Part shown: one piece after another, positions 45,241 to 53,821 of the stretch
How the letters are laid out: every line of letters starts with the position of its first letter
Numbering within the stretch: the first letter of the stretch is position 1
DNA from: Bradyrhizobium lablabi
GTDB taxonomy: Bacteria; Pseudomonadota; Alphaproteobacteria; Rhizobiales; Xanthobacteraceae
Assembly: GCF_018131005.1 (NCBI RefSeq)
Contig: NZ_JAFCJK010000009.1
Coordinates: 186,001-250,000 of the forward strand
Direction of reading: 5' to 3'
Length of the DNA: 64,000 nt
Translations under genes and position numbers: made by a program
The notes under the pieces: model-generated
The model's input: the letters and a program-made list of their open reading frames with translations, nothing else
Databases searched by the model: none
Told to the model about the DNA's origin: nothing

Positions 45241-46938
45241 CTAGAGGGGGGCGTTCTCATTGTCGGCGAGGAAACCGTGCAAGGCCGCAACCACCTGCGC
45301 GCCCTCGCCGATCGCGCCGCCGACCCGCTTGACCGATCCAGAGCGGACGTCGCCGACCGCGAACACGCCGGGCACCGTGGTTTCGAGATGCGGCACGGCG
45401 CGCATCCCTTCGCCGCTCTGAACGCCGGTCAGCACGAAACCGCCGCGATCGACCTGCACCCCGCAGCCCTCGAGCCAGGCGGTGGCGGGATCAGCGCCGA
45501 CGAACAGGAAGAGATTGCGGCTATCGAGAGTGAATTCGTCGGGCGCGAGCCGGCTGCGCCAGCGCACGCGCTCGAGCGTCTCGGCGCCCTCGAGACCGAC
45601 CACTTCGGTGTTGAACATCAGCTCGATGTTCGGTGTCGCCTCGATGCGTTCGATCAGGTAGCGCGACATGCTGGCCCCGAGGCCGCCACCGCGGATCATC
45701 ATGTGGACCTTGCGGGCATGGGTCGACAGGAACACCGCGGCCTGGCCCGCGGAATTGCCGCCGCCGACCAGCACGACATCCTGGTCGGCACACAGCCGCG
45801 CCTCGATCGGCGAGGCCCAGTACCAGACGCCGCGGCCCTCGAAGGCTTCGAGATTGTCGATCCTGGGCCGGCGGTAGCGGGCCCCGCTTGCGACCACGAC
45901 CGACTTGGCGCGCAGCGTGTGCCCGCATTCGGTCGCGAGCGCAAAGGCGCCGGAGGCTTTCGAACAGTCGAGCGACTTGATCGAGACCGGAATCAGCATC
46001 TCGGCGCCGAACTTCTGCGCCTGGTTGAAGGCGCGGCCGGCGAGCGCAAGCCCGGAGATACCGGTTGGGAAACCCAGATAATTCTCGATCCGCGCGCTGG
46101 CGCCAGCCTGGCCGCCATAGGCACGCGAGTCGAACACCGCGACCGACAGTCCTTCGGACGCCGCATAGACCGCGGTCGCAAGGCCCGCCGGGCCGCTGCC
46201 GATCACGGCGACATCGTAGAGCTTGTCGTGCGCATGGCTGCCGATCATGCCCATTGCCAGCGCCAGCGCCGTCTCGCTTGGATTGCGCAGCACCGTGCCA
46301 TTGGGGCAGACGACCAGCGGCAGGTCATCGCGGGAGGCCGAATAGCGCGCGATGAGATCGGCGGCGTCCTTGTCGGTCTCCGGATCGAGGAAATGATGCG
46401 GCTGTCCGTTGCGTGAGAGGAAGTTCTGCAGCCGCGCCATGCTGCCGAGCGACGCCGGGCCGATCAGCACCGGCCCGCCGACGCCGCCCTGGATCAGGCT
46501 GACGCGGCGCAGGATCAGCGCGCGCATGATGCGCTCGCCGAGATCGGCCTCGGCGACCAAGAGCGCGCGCAATTTGTCGGGCCGAATCAACAGCGTCTCG
46601 ACGTCGCCCTCGGCGCGACCATCTACCAGCGCAACGCGCCCGGCGAGCTGGCCGATTTCGGCGAGAAATTGTCCCGGTCCCTGGTCGATGATGGGCGTGA
46701 CACGGCCGAGGCCGTCGCGCTGGGTGAACGAGACGTTGCCCGACAGCACCACGAACATGCCGGGGCCGGGCTTGCCGGTTTCGAACAGCGCATCGCCGTG
46801 TTGGAAGGAGCGTGGTTCGCCGAAGCGGCGCATCCGCTCGATCTCTGGCGCCGTCAGGGCCGGGAAAGTCTGCTCATGACGCGGAAAGGCGTAGGTGGTT
46901 GCGTTCAGTCGATTGATCCTCGCCTCGTCTACAGCCAT
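45241..46938 (-). CDS. Flavoprotein with cyclic-nucleotide-binding domain, thioredoxin reductase-like
   Basis: 565 residues from ATG 46938; an upstream ATG at 47010 would overlap the small gene before it. Domains: cNMP-binding (about 20-140, 'HGDALFETGKPGPGMFVVLSGNVS' in pieces), a thioredoxin/glutaredoxin-like region (about 155-240, 'FLSRNGQPHHFLDPETDKDA', 'LPLVVCPNG'), then an FAD/NAD(P) reductase ('VAVIGSGPAGLATAVYAA', 'DVVLVGGGNSAGQAAVFLS', 'GVFAVGDVRSGSVKR'). The redox CxxC of thioredoxin reductases is replaced by YWASPIEA. It probably passes electrons elsewhere, perhaps to the UBP finger partner. Confidence 0.88.
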   Translation of the reverse strand: MAVDEARINRLNATTYAFPRHEQTFPALTAPEIERMRRFGEPRSFQHGDALFETGKPGPGMFVVLSGNVSFTQRDGLGRVTPIIDQGPGQFLAEIGQLAGRVALVDGRAEGDVETLLIRPDKLRALLVAEADLGERIMRALILRRVSLIQGGVGGPVLIGPASLGSMARLQNFLSRNGQPHHFLDPETDKDAADLIARYSASRDDLPLVVCPNGTVLRNPSETALALAMGMIGSHAHDKLYDVAVIGSGPAGLATAVYAASEGLSVAVFDSRAYGGQAGASARIENYLGFPTGISGLALAGRAFNQAQKFGAEMLIPVSIKSLDCSKASGAFALATECGHTLRAKSVVVASGARYRRPRIDNLEAFEGRGVWYWASPIEARLCADQDVVLVGGGNSAGQAAVFLSTHARKVHMMIRGGGLGASMSRYLIERIEATPNIELMFNTEVVGLEGAETLERVRWRSRLAPDEFTLDSRNLFLFVGADPATAWLEGCGVQVDRGGFVLTGVQSGEGMRAVPHLETTVPGVFAVGDVRSGSVKRVGGAIGEGAQVVAALHGFLADNENAPL

Positions 46939-46978
46939 CTCACCGACCCGATCTTCGAACAAACACACACGATCCCGG

Positions 46979-47176
46979 CTAACGCTCGGGCTCGTTTCCG
47001 CCTGCGTCATCTAAGGGGACCGCGGCCGCTTCGGAAGATGCAGCGTCGCCGCGACCGCGCGCCTGGGACTTTCGCCGCTTCAGGTTCGCGCGCAGGGCCA
47101 GTTTCAACCGGTCCTGCCGTGAATCCTTCACGCGAGGACCGCCTGGATCGTCGCCCTTGTCAGGATCGCCTGTCAC
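46979..47176 (-). CDS. Small basic protein of Rhizobiales
   Basis: 65 residues from GTG 47176. The core 'KDSRQDRLKLALRANLKRRKSQARGRG' is one I recognise from short uncharacterised Bradyrhizobium proteins. It lies upstream of the flavoprotein gene. Its real start is uncertain; ATG 47242 would add 22 Arg-rich residues. Confidence 0.5.
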   Translation of the reverse strand: MTGDPDKGDDPGGPRVKDSRQDRLKLALRANLKRRKSQARGRGDAASSEAAAVPLDDAGGNEPER

Positions 47177-47499
47177 TTTCAAAACCCGCACCCGCCGGTG
47201 CCTGCCACGGCGAAGGATAGACAATGGCCGCCGCCGGCGCACCGGCCGCCCGACAGTCAGCGCGCGTTTTCTGGCATGATTCGGGCGTCGATTGGCGCCA
47301 AACGCAGGCGCTTCGCGCGATCGGGAACCAAATCAACCCGGAACCGGCCGAATTGGCCGGGATCGCTGATCCACAATGCCAATTTCGGCCGGCTTCAACT
47401 CCTGCGAACGCGCCCTTTTGCTTGCGCCTCACTGGGCCCTGTGGCAAGAACCGCCCCGCCCGTTGGGGCCAATTGGGCCGATTCCTTTTTTCCGGGCAT
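47177..47499. other. Intergenic region before tRNA-Thr
   Basis: About 320 bases without supported genes; it must contain the tRNA promoter. ATTGGGCCGATTCC (47471-47484) precedes the tRNA. Confidence 0.4.
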
Positions 47500-47574
47500 G
47501 CTGCCGTAGCTCAGTGGTAGAGCACTCCATTGGTAATGGAGAGGTCGACAGTTCAATCCTGTCCGGCAGCACCA
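47500..47574 (+). tRNA. tRNA-Thr (anticodon GGT)
   Basis: 75 nt: acceptor GCTGCCG (47500-47506) with CGGCAGC (47564-47570), discriminator A and encoded CCA. The anticodon stem CTCCA/TGGAG holds loop TTGGTAA with GGT. The T loop is GTTCAATCC. Accessory, phage-like DNA follows directly, so it may be an integration target. Confidence 0.96.
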
Positions 47575-47719
47575 GCAACAGCTTGAAATTGCTTATGCTG
47601 TCGGAGCAGCCGCTCCACATTCCCCCACGCCATCACCGTGAACGGACTTTGAACTTCCCCCAAGGATTGGGGGAAAGCGCGGGGACTCTGTTCGCCGGTT
47701 GTTCTGCGGAGTCGCTGTG

Positions 47720-48136
47720 ATGGCCGCGCCTGACATCAAGGCCGCAGCCCTTCAGCTGCGAAAGCGGGAGCGGCATGAGCTTGAGAGTTACGACGAGTAT
47801 TCCCGTGTCGTGGCTCATCTCGACGACGCGACACGGGTGATTGAATGCCGGGATCGCATTCAATGGATCGTCCAGCGCCGTTCCGGGCACCGATGGAACG
47901 GCGTCTCATTCTGCCGGACCAAAGAAGCCCTGTTGTGGTGCAGTGGGGTTAGGGCTGGCGGGAATGCGTCTCTCGATGCCCTGCCGGACCGCTTTCCGGA
48001 GGCCGCCGAGGCCAACACAGCCGAGATGGCGGATGGGCGCGGGTTAGAGAGTGGTGACGGCCTCGTCACGGCTGTGTCGCCGTCCATTGTGGGATTACCG
48101 CGCCGGTTGGACATTGGGGAACGCACTAATGTCTAA
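47720..48136 (+). CDS. Island protein of unknown function
   Basis: 138 residues from ATG 47720 (TTG 47699 is another option). It begins 'MAAPDIKAAALQLRKRERHE' and has 'WIVQRRSGHRWNGVSFCRTKEALL', which suggests a small alpha/beta fold. I recognise this second segment from uncharacterised proteins of Bradyrhizobium islands. It overlaps the next gene by 8 bases, consistent with an early phage-type operon. Confidence 0.55.
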   Translation: MAAPDIKAAALQLRKRERHELESYDEYSRVVAHLDDATRVIECRDRIQWIVQRRSGHRWNGVSFCRTKEALLWCSGVRAGGNASLDALPDRFPEAAEANTAEMADGRGLESGDGLVTAVSPSIVGLPRRLDIGERTNV

Positions 48137-48623
48137 GAAAGCCCGGAGACGAGCGGCCATTGCCAAGGGCCGCAGCCCTCAAGAACGCTACGCGCTGTAC
48201 CTGCATGCCCGCGTGGCCGATCTAGCGAGCCTCTTGCGAGAGATAACCGCACCGTCGGCTAGCGCCGCCGCTGTGCGCGAGATTGTCGCTTTGCTGCCGC
48301 CCTTTGGCGGCTTTAGTCCGACCCCGAACCGGCACATCACCGCGCCCGCTGTTGAGCCAATTGAGGCCAAGCGAGATGTAGCCCCGCTGCGTTTGTCGCA
48401 CGAGCGGGCACCGCTCGCACCGAAGACGGCGGCGCCTCGGGCCAAGCCCAAAAGCTACGATTGCATCTGCGCCGAGTGTGGCGCGGCATTTGAGTCTCCG
48501 CAGTACGTCCGCAAGTTCTGCGGATTTACCTGTCACGGAGATGGAGCAAGACGTCGCTCCCGCGAACTATGGCTGGAAAGCCGCAGGTGGCCGCCCGGCG
48601 CCAGATCGGCGGGCGTCGCATGA
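48129..48623 (+). CDS. Island protein with C-terminal zinc ribbon
   Basis: 164 residues from ATG 48129. A basic N-terminus (MSKKARRRAAIAKGR) and helical middle lead to 'CICAECGAAFESPQYVRKFCGFTCHG', with two Cys pairs forming a zinc-ribbon-like finger (about residues 118-142). DNA or RNA binding is likely. It overlaps the preceding gene by 8 bases and the next one by ATGA. Confidence 0.6.
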   Translation: MSKKARRRAAIAKGRSPQERYALYLHARVADLASLLREITAPSASAAAVREIVALLPPFGGFSPTPNRHITAPAVEPIEAKRDVAPLRLSHERAPLAPKTAAPRAKPKSYDCICAECGAAFESPQYVRKFCGFTCHGDGARRRSRELWLESRRWPPGARSAGVA

Positions 48624-48805
48624 ACACCCCCGAGCAAATCTATCAGCGCGACGACGGCCGCTTTCAGATTGGCCTCACCGACGAGGCAGCCGGACCATTC
48701 GAGTCGCGGCAATTCGCCGAGAGTGTCGCAGCCCATGAGGCCACGCGCGCCGCTTGGCTGCGGCGGGATTCGAGACACTCACCGCCGCCGCTCGGCGGCT
48801 TTTAG
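48620..48805 (+). CDS. Small island protein
   Basis: 61 residues from ATG 48620, which overlaps the upstream stop as ATGA. 'QIYQRDDGRFQIGLTDEAAGPFESRQFA' (in two parts) resembles small phage proteins of unknown function. Its end overlaps a terminator hairpin. Confidence 0.5.
   Translation: MNTPEQIYQRDDGRFQIGLTDEAAGPFESRQFAESVAAHEATRAAWLRRDSRHSPPPLGGF
48784..48803 (+). terminator. Rho-independent terminator within gene end
   Basis: GCCGCC and GGCGGC (48784-48799) form a short GC stem followed by TTTT (48800-48803). It overlaps the last codons of the 61-residue gene and precedes the primase gene. Another GC hairpin (AGCCGCC...GGCGGCT) lies at about 48845-48867. Confidence 0.55.
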
Positions 48806-48884
48806 CACCATAGGAGGGGAATCCAATGGCCCACACAAAGGAAAAGCCGCCCGGGCAAGGGGCGGCTCCAGAGAAGGTATTTTT

Positions 48885-49952
48885 ATGCGTATCGGTACAA
48901 AAACACATCCGGAGGCTTTTTGCAAGCCTCCAGGACTATTCGCAAACGCGCAGCCTCAATACGCCGCGCTGAATATCGCGACCTTTCCGTTCGACGGCGC
49001 GACCAAGCGCCCGATGGTGTCGCACTATAATCGGATTGGCCTGCCGGCGAGTCAGCAGATGGCGATCCGCTTTCCGGACGCGCCAGGGCTTGCCGCTGTA
49101 GCCGGTGCCCGCAACCGCTTCACCGTGGTCGATATCGATGAACGTGGCCCGGCCGGCGAGCGGCTTCTAGCTGACGTCCAGCGTCAATTCGGCAATTCGC
49201 GGTTTGTGGTCAGAACCGGCGGCGGTGGATTCCACGCCTACTACCGGCACGTTGGCGAGGCTCGGAAGATCCGACCCGATCCGCGCAAGCCCATCGATCT
49301 TATCGGCGGCGGACCGATCGTCTTGCCTCCGACCCGTGGCGCTCGCGGAAGCTATGAAATCATACACGGCCGCCTCGAGGACTTGGTGGCGCTCGAGCCT
49401 ATGCGAGCCAAATCCGAAACCGTTGCGGATTCGGCCTTCGACGGTCTCCGATCGGCTCGAGACGGAGAGCGAGACAAGAAATTCTGGCCGCACGTCGCGC
49501 GCCAAGCCCACCACGCCCGAAGCCTTGACGAACTGATCGAGATCGCAAGGGAGATGAATGAAATGATGACTGAGCCGTGGCCCGATACCGAGGCACACTC
49601 CGAGATCGTCAAGCGGTGCAAGTATTGGTGGGACAAAACCCAGAAGGGCGAGAACTGGTTCGGAGTCGGTCGCCACGTAAGGATCGATCACGCGCTCGTC
49701 GACGACCTGATGATGGGCGACCCCGACGCCTTCACCCTGCTCATGTTCGTGCGCCGGCATCATTGGGGCCGCGATTTCTGCCTCGCAAATGAAGCCTGCA
49801 ATTTGATGCCGGGAGGTGGATGGCGCCGACAACGCTTCACCGCCGCCAGGTCGCGGTTGATCGAGGGCGGCTACTTCATTGTGGTCAAGCCGGCGACCTT
49901 CCGCCCTCCAAGCCCCATGCTCCTCAGACTGTCCAATAATGGCCAGCAATAA
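48885..49952 (+). CDS. Prim-Pol type bifunctional DNA primase/polymerase
   Basis: 355 residues; ATG 48885 follows AGAAGG (48872-48877). The catalytic metal pair is D83-x-D85 in 'TVVDIDERG' and the conserved His is H117 in 'VRTGGGGFHAYYRHVG', the pattern of plasmid and phage Prim-Pol (pfam09250). The C-terminal 150 residues ('WPDTEAHSEIVKRCKYWWDK', 'GRDFCLANEACN') look like a helical PriCT-type or DNA-binding part, and no helicase domain is fused. It would prime or copy the element's own DNA. Such genes mark phages, satellites and integrative plasmids. Confidence 0.88.
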   Translation: MRIGTKTHPEAFCKPPGLFANAQPQYAALNIATFPFDGATKRPMVSHYNRIGLPASQQMAIRFPDAPGLAAVAGARNRFTVVDIDERGPAGERLLADVQRQFGNSRFVVRTGGGGFHAYYRHVGEARKIRPDPRKPIDLIGGGPIVLPPTRGARGSYEIIHGRLEDLVALEPMRAKSETVADSAFDGLRSARDGERDKKFWPHVARQAHHARSLDELIEIAREMNEMMTEPWPDTEAHSEIVKRCKYWWDKTQKGENWFGVGRHVRIDHALVDDLMMGDPDAFTLLMFVRRHHWGRDFCLANEACNLMPGGGWRRQRFTAARSRLIEGGYFIVVKPATFRPPSPMLLRLSNNGQQ

Positions 49953-50008
49953 GAAAAGAACACTCTCCCCCAGTTCTCTCCCGCACCCCCAACCCTGAGA
50001 CAGGACCT

Positions 50009-50274
50009 ATGCCTATGACTAAGACCATGGCCGACACCAAAACGAAGCGCACCGAGCAAGACCTTGGCGCAGCAATTGTCCAGCAGATCAAGAACGTCCT
50101 CGCCGCCACCGACCGCGATGAAAGGGCGGCCGCGGCCAAAATCGCAGAGCTGGAAGCCGAGGGATACCGGCCGAGGCGGCCACGGTCGAGGGCCTGCCGT
50201 ATGGCATGGGGTCCGCAATCCAAGACATGGCCTGGGAGTCTGATGATGAGCTTCGGGCTTGGCTTGCACCATGA
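50009..50274 (+). pseudogene. Small island gene with a -1 frameshift
   Basis: ATG 50009 has AGGA upstream. The first 51 codons encode 'TEQDLGAAIVQQIKNVLAA' and 'ERAAAAKIAELEAEG'; from 50164 the sensible reading continues one frame back as 'IPAEAATVEGLPYGMGSAIQ' and 'WESDDELRAWLAP' to TGA 50272-50274. In the starting frame the sequence becomes Arg-rich instead. The break is at GAAGCCGAGG (50153-50162); one extra G would restore a single frame of about 88 codons. Confidence 0.55.
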
Positions 50275-50600
50275 CCGACACATGCTCACTACCTGCTTGC
50301 ACCGCTGGCGCCTACCCCCCGCCTGCCCCGCTCGTCCGCGGCCTGCAGGCCGGGGCAGGCTACCCCTGCGGCGTCGGCCAGCCCTCGAGCGCCAGCCGCT
50401 CTTTTGCGAGGCCGGATGCGGAGAGCGCACCGGTGGGCGCGACAAGGGCGCAGCGGGGCAATTCCGCGAAAAAAAATCAAGGGACCGTATCGCGGCTTTT
50501 CTCCATCACGGGTCGGGACCCTGCAACATTTCAGCGTAGCCGGGATTTCCGAAATTCAAGTTGTCTTTCCAGGAGTTACCCCAATGCCATCGGCATTTAG
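50271..50600 (+). CDS. Doubtful island reading frame
   Basis: 109 codons beginning with ATG 50271, which overlaps the previous TGA. Composition is Ala/Pro/Ser-rich and the frame runs into the ribosome binding site and start of the next gene. It may be coding, decayed or spurious; nothing else fills 50275-50583. GAAAAAAAATC near 50470 is a run of 8 A. Confidence 0.25.
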   Translation: MTDTCSLPACTAGAYPPPAPLVRGLQAGAGYPCGVGQPSSASRSFARPDAESAPVGATRAQRGNSAKKNQGTVSRLFSITGRDPATFQRSRDFRNSSCLSRSYPNAIGI

Positions 50601-50874
50601 GCTCGAAACGGGCTTTTCTGGAAAGCCGAAAGCCTTGCGTCGGGCGATCCTCGAGGCGTTGCGACGCAGGGACAGGCTGACCGCGGCAGACATCGCCGGC
50701 GCCGTCTACAGCTTCCGGCGTGTAATGGTTCGGCCCGGCTGGCGCCGGTGCACCGTTTCGGAGTTGGTCTGCACGAGGCGCGCGCTGCGCAAAATGGTTG
50801 CCAAGGGCCTTGTCCAGGAGTTGCCCCGGTGGCGGCGGCGGAAGCTGTACAGCCTGAGCGAGGATGCGCGATGA
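50584..50874 (+). CDS. Winged-helix-like island protein
   Basis: 96 residues; AGGAG (50571-50575) precedes ATG 50584. 'ALRRAILEALRRRDRLTAADIAGAVY' and 'RRALRKMVAKGLVQELPRW' with a basic wing 'RRRKLYSLS' fit a small winged-helix DNA-binding protein, a likely regulator of the element. It overlaps the next gene by ATGA at 50871-50874. Confidence 0.6.
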   Translation: MPSAFRLETGFSGKPKALRRAILEALRRRDRLTAADIAGAVYSFRRVMVRPGWRRCTVSELVCTRRALRKMVAKGLVQELPRWRRRKLYSLSEDAR

Positions 50875-51148
50875 CCGACGCCGAGATATCCGAGCTCGAC
50901 GCCGTCATCGCATCGTTGCGGTCGACCATAGACGAAGCCGAGGCGACCTCGGCAAGCTGATCGCTCAACGTCCCGCCCGTTACATAGCGCCGTCTCAAGC
51001 TACGGCGTTCTGCGGCCGGTCGGAAAGCCAAGTTCGCAAAGACTGCGAGCAAAATCCGATCGACCGCGGCGGCTTCGGCTTGAAAGTCGCTGGTCGATGG
51101 CTTGTCGACGAGGCGCGATATCGCTTGATGCGCGGCCGGTTGATCTGA
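50871..51148 (+). pseudogene. Excisionase-like small DNA-binding gene with a -1 frameshift
   Basis: ATG 50871 overlaps the upstream stop. The first frame encodes 'MTDAEISELDAVIASLRST' and ends at TGA 50958-50960. One frame back, 'GDLGKLIAQRPARYIAPS', then 'QATAFCGRSESQVRKDCEQN' and 'VAGRWLVDEARYRLMRGRLI' read as a helix-turn-helix of Xis/MerR type to TGA 51146-51148. The break is at GAAGCCGAGG (50934-50943), the same ten bases as the frameshift at 50153. One extra G would restore a 92-codon gene. Confidence 0.55.
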
Positions 51149-51289
51149 TGCGTGTTTTCGCGCGTTTGCTTTGTAGCGACGCAGCGCCGCCGCTGGCATT
51201 GTATCGGCGTCGACAGGTCCAGACAGCCTGTTGATCCTCATGGTTTGAACTCGGGCGGCGCGGTTGACGCACCGTTTTTAGGAAACCCA

Positions 51290-51889
51290 GTGCCCCAAGA
51301 GAGCCGAGCTTGCCGCGATTGCCGATTTGCCGAACCGACGGCGTACTCGGACCAGAAGATTTGCCGCCGCGCTGCCCCGTCTGGCGTGGACGTCGGAAAG
51401 TGGCCGCGCGTCCTAGCTACCGATTGGTGCTTTCAGTACGAACCCGCTCAGAGTGGTTCGCAACCCGCGACATCGCGGGCGTCGTCTCAATATGGCGTCA
51501 TCGCCGCCGGCCGAGGTGATCGTGACGCTTGCTGGTATCTGCGCCGATGTCGGAATCGAGATCATCCCCACCACGCAACGGCCAGGACCGGGTCAGACAA
51601 CGGCGCGGGCAACCCTACAAGACATCCTCCGCGATCATGGCGAGGGGCACACCATCCAGCTACTTCGCACATTCACAGAGACCGAGAACCGAACCAGGGC
51701 GCGGATCGACGCGTTCTCGCTCCACGCCATCAGCGACATCCTGATCGCGTATCCGGAGTGGGCCGACTCCGGTCTCCGCTGGTTCGAGGTATTCGATGGG
51801 ATAAACCTCGGCGCCATCCAGAGGCAAGCCAGAGCGAACCGCGACGCCGTTCCGCAGCGCTGGGGACTCGGCACGCTGCTGCACCGTGA
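51290..51889 (+). CDS. Cys4 small mobile-element protein with run-on frame
   Basis: GTG 51290 follows TTAGGAAA. The first 50 residues, 'SRACRDCRFAEP', 'KICRRAAPSG' and 'ATDWCFQYEP', have the C-x2-C...C...WC pattern of small zinc proteins very common on phages and islands, which normally end right after this point. Here the frame stays open for about 148 more codons that overlap the next gene in another frame, so the real stop has probably been lost. Trust only roughly 51290-51450. Confidence 0.45.
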   Translation: MPQESRACRDCRFAEPTAYSDQKICRRAAPSGVDVGKWPRVLATDWCFQYEPAQSGSQPATSRASSQYGVIAAGRGDRDACWYLRRCRNRDHPHHATARTGSDNGAGNPTRHPPRSWRGAHHPATSHIHRDREPNQGADRRVLAPRHQRHPDRVSGVGRLRSPLVRGIRWDKPRRHPEASQSEPRRRSAALGTRHAAAP

Positions 51890-52268
51890 GCTTGCCGAAG
51901 CATTTGCCGAGAAGCAGGACGTCGCACCGCCGAAGCAGACAGCACGGCAGCGAACCGAGGCGTTGGCGGCGAAGGCGGCGGCGATTGTCGAGAAGAAGGT
52001 CGCGCTTGGCAGGGAGTTGGCCGCGGTACGCGCCACCGTGTCGAGCAACAGGAAGTTCGGCGCGATCATTCGCCGGCAATTCGATATCCACAACGCGACC
52101 GAAGTGGGCGAGATGGCCCGCATTGCGCGGCTGTACGGCGACCGTCCAGAGATTTATCGGACCGTCGGCTGGAATGCTTTGGTGCAGTTGTCCTCGCCGT
52201 CGACGCCGGAAGATGTTCGGCAGAAGCTCGAGGCCCGAATCCTCGAGGGCGAGCGGGTGAGCGGGTGA
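51492..52268 (+). CDS. Island protein of unknown function
   Basis: 258 residues from ATG 51492. 'PPAEVIVTLAGICADVGIEI' and 'ATLQDILRDHGEGHTIQLLRTFTETE' begin a mostly helical protein; the C-terminal half is an Ala/Lys/Arg-rich helix ('ALAAKAAAIVEKKVALGRELA', split here) probably forming a coiled coil. I recognise the beginning as part of a family in Rhizobiales prophage-like clusters, near the primase. No enzymatic motif is seen. Confidence 0.6.
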   Translation: MASSPPAEVIVTLAGICADVGIEIIPTTQRPGPGQTTARATLQDILRDHGEGHTIQLLRTFTETENRTRARIDAFSLHAISDILIAYPEWADSGLRWFEVFDGINLGAIQRQARANRDAVPQRWGLGTLLHRELAEAFAEKQDVAPPKQTARQRTEALAAKAAAIVEKKVALGRELAAVRATVSSNRKFGAIIRRQFDIHNATEVGEMARIARLYGDRPEIYRTVGWNALVQLSSPSTPEDVRQKLEARILEGERVSG

Positions 52269-52825
52269 GCGGCCAGGAAGTGGTTCGGGCGCGGCGGCCC
52301 TAGGTCGGGTTTGAGGCGCGCGCAAACCCCTTAAAAAATAGGCTCCGCGGAGGCTCTGACGACGTCTGGGCTAGGGGTATAGCTCACCGCCCCGTTTGCC
52401 ACACGAAAGCGGTAAAAAGTGCCCGTTTATCGCGGGAATTTGACGTCCCTAGCGCGAGCTCGACCAGCGGCCGGACCACCACCTCAGAACGTCGAGGGCT
52501 GATCTTCCTACTTCGCGGCTCCTCGTTGGACCGACGAACAGATAGAAGTGGCTGAATAACGGCAGCGGCTGGCTCTGGCCCGGGGGTGATAGGCGGGTGC
52601 CGATCACAGCCGGCTCTGGATCGTCAAACCATCCCTAAGTCGCTCAGGTCGAGGACTTCGCGGCGCAGCGGCCCACCAGCGTGACCCGGCATGCCTGCAT
52701 TCCCACTTTTCCCGGTGATGTGAGCCCGATCACAGTACCTTCCCCCTCGCAGCGGACTTCTCTCGCGCCGGTGGAGGAGTCGTTCCACAGCATCAATTCC
52801 GGACTCATACATCGCAAACAAAGAC
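52269..52825. other. Intergenic region of the island
   Basis: About 555 bases without a supported gene. It contains CTCCGCGGAG (52345-52354 region), a 10-bp palindrome, after a CCTTAAAAAAT stretch, which could be an element end or terminator. Confidence 0.4.
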
Positions 52826-53821
52826 TCACTCGATCACCTCGTCGGCGCGGGCGAGCAGCGGATCCGACACTGTAAGTCCGATTTCTTTCGCAGCTTTGAG
52901 ATTGATGACAAGCTCAAACTTAGTTGGCTGATAGTAGGGAATATCGGCGGGGTTTGCGCCCTTGAGAATTTGATCAATGTCACTCGCAGCCCGGCGAAAA
53001 ATTTCCACCAGATCAATTCCATAAGACATAAGCCCACCCGCCTCAACAAACGACCGAAATGGATAAATGGCCGGTAGCCGGTACTTCGCTGCCAACTCCC
53101 CAATAAGTTGTCTCTTGGTGATGTGTTCAGGACTTCCATCCACGAAGAGGGCGTTGGCGCCTGACTGCGACATCGTGGCGAAGACCTCCCGGTACTCCTC
53201 ATCGTTGCCTTTATCCACATAAGACGGACCTACGACCCCGATACCTGCTTTCTCGGCCGTCTCCTGCATCACGGCTGCTTCGGGGTTTTTTTGTACGCCT
53301 AAAATTCCTAATTTCGATATTGTTGGAACGACCTCCCTGAAAAGCTGAAGTCGTTTCGCCCAAAGCTGAAGACCCGCATCTACGCTAACACCAGTGATGT
53401 TTCCGCCCGGCCGGGCCATACTCTTCACAAGGCCGAGTTGGACCGGATCGCTGGTCATCGCAACAATTGGGATCGTGGAGGTTGCCTCTTTGAGAGGGCC
53501 GACCATCCAAATAGTGATCGCAAAAATAACATTTGGATTGCGAGCAGCGGCTTCACGAGCGAGCTCAGGGTAATGGTCGATATGCCCTTCACCCGAAAAA
53601 CGCTCGACCACCAAGTTGTTTCCCTCAATGTACCCGACTTGACGAAGTGCATGAAAGAACTCTCGCCAATATTTGAAGCGGCTGTTTTCAGTCAGCTCGG
53701 ATACCGGATGCGATGGGTGCAGTAGCGCGATCCGGTACACCTTCTTCGATTGCTGCGCCCCTGCGCCGAGCGGCAGCATGACTCCTGCACCAACGAACGC
53801 AATGAACTCCCGACGTCGCAT
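52826..53821 (-). CDS. ABC transporter substrate-binding protein (pfam04392 type), orphan
   Basis: 331 residues with a signal starting MRRREFIAFVGAGVMLPLG (Tat-like). Family marks: 'KVYRIALLHPSHP', 'FFHALRQVGYIEGNNLVVE', 'IPIVAMTSDPVQLGLVKSMA', 'RPGGNITGVSVDAGLQLW' and 'PAIYPFRSFVEAGGLMSYG'. These proteins bind amino acid-like or aromatic ligands for ABC importers; none is encoded nearby. The gene is visibly richer in A/T than the chromosome around it, pointing to transfer. A similar gene lies at 56686. Confidence 0.92.
   Translation of the reverse strand: MRRREFIAFVGAGVMLPLGAGAQQSKKVYRIALLHPSHPVSELTENSRFKYWREFFHALRQVGYIEGNNLVVERFSGEGHIDHYPELAREAAARNPNVIFAITIWMVGPLKEATSTIPIVAMTSDPVQLGLVKSMARPGGNITGVSVDAGLQLWAKRLQLFREVVPTISKLGILGVQKNPEAAVMQETAEKAGIGVVGPSYVDKGNDEEYREVFATMSQSGANALFVDGSPEHITKRQLIGELAAKYRLPAIYPFRSFVEAGGLMSYGIDLVEIFRRAASDIDQILKGANPADIPYYQPTKFELVINLKAAKEIGLTVSDPLLARADEVIE

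Noticed and set aside
50153..50943. Programmed -1 frameshifting as the preferred explanation for the two GAAGCCGAGG breaks
   Set aside because: No X-XXY-YYZ heptamer, downstream pseudoknot or poly-A slippery run is seen at either site; decay or sequence error is more likely. Kept only as a finding to check.
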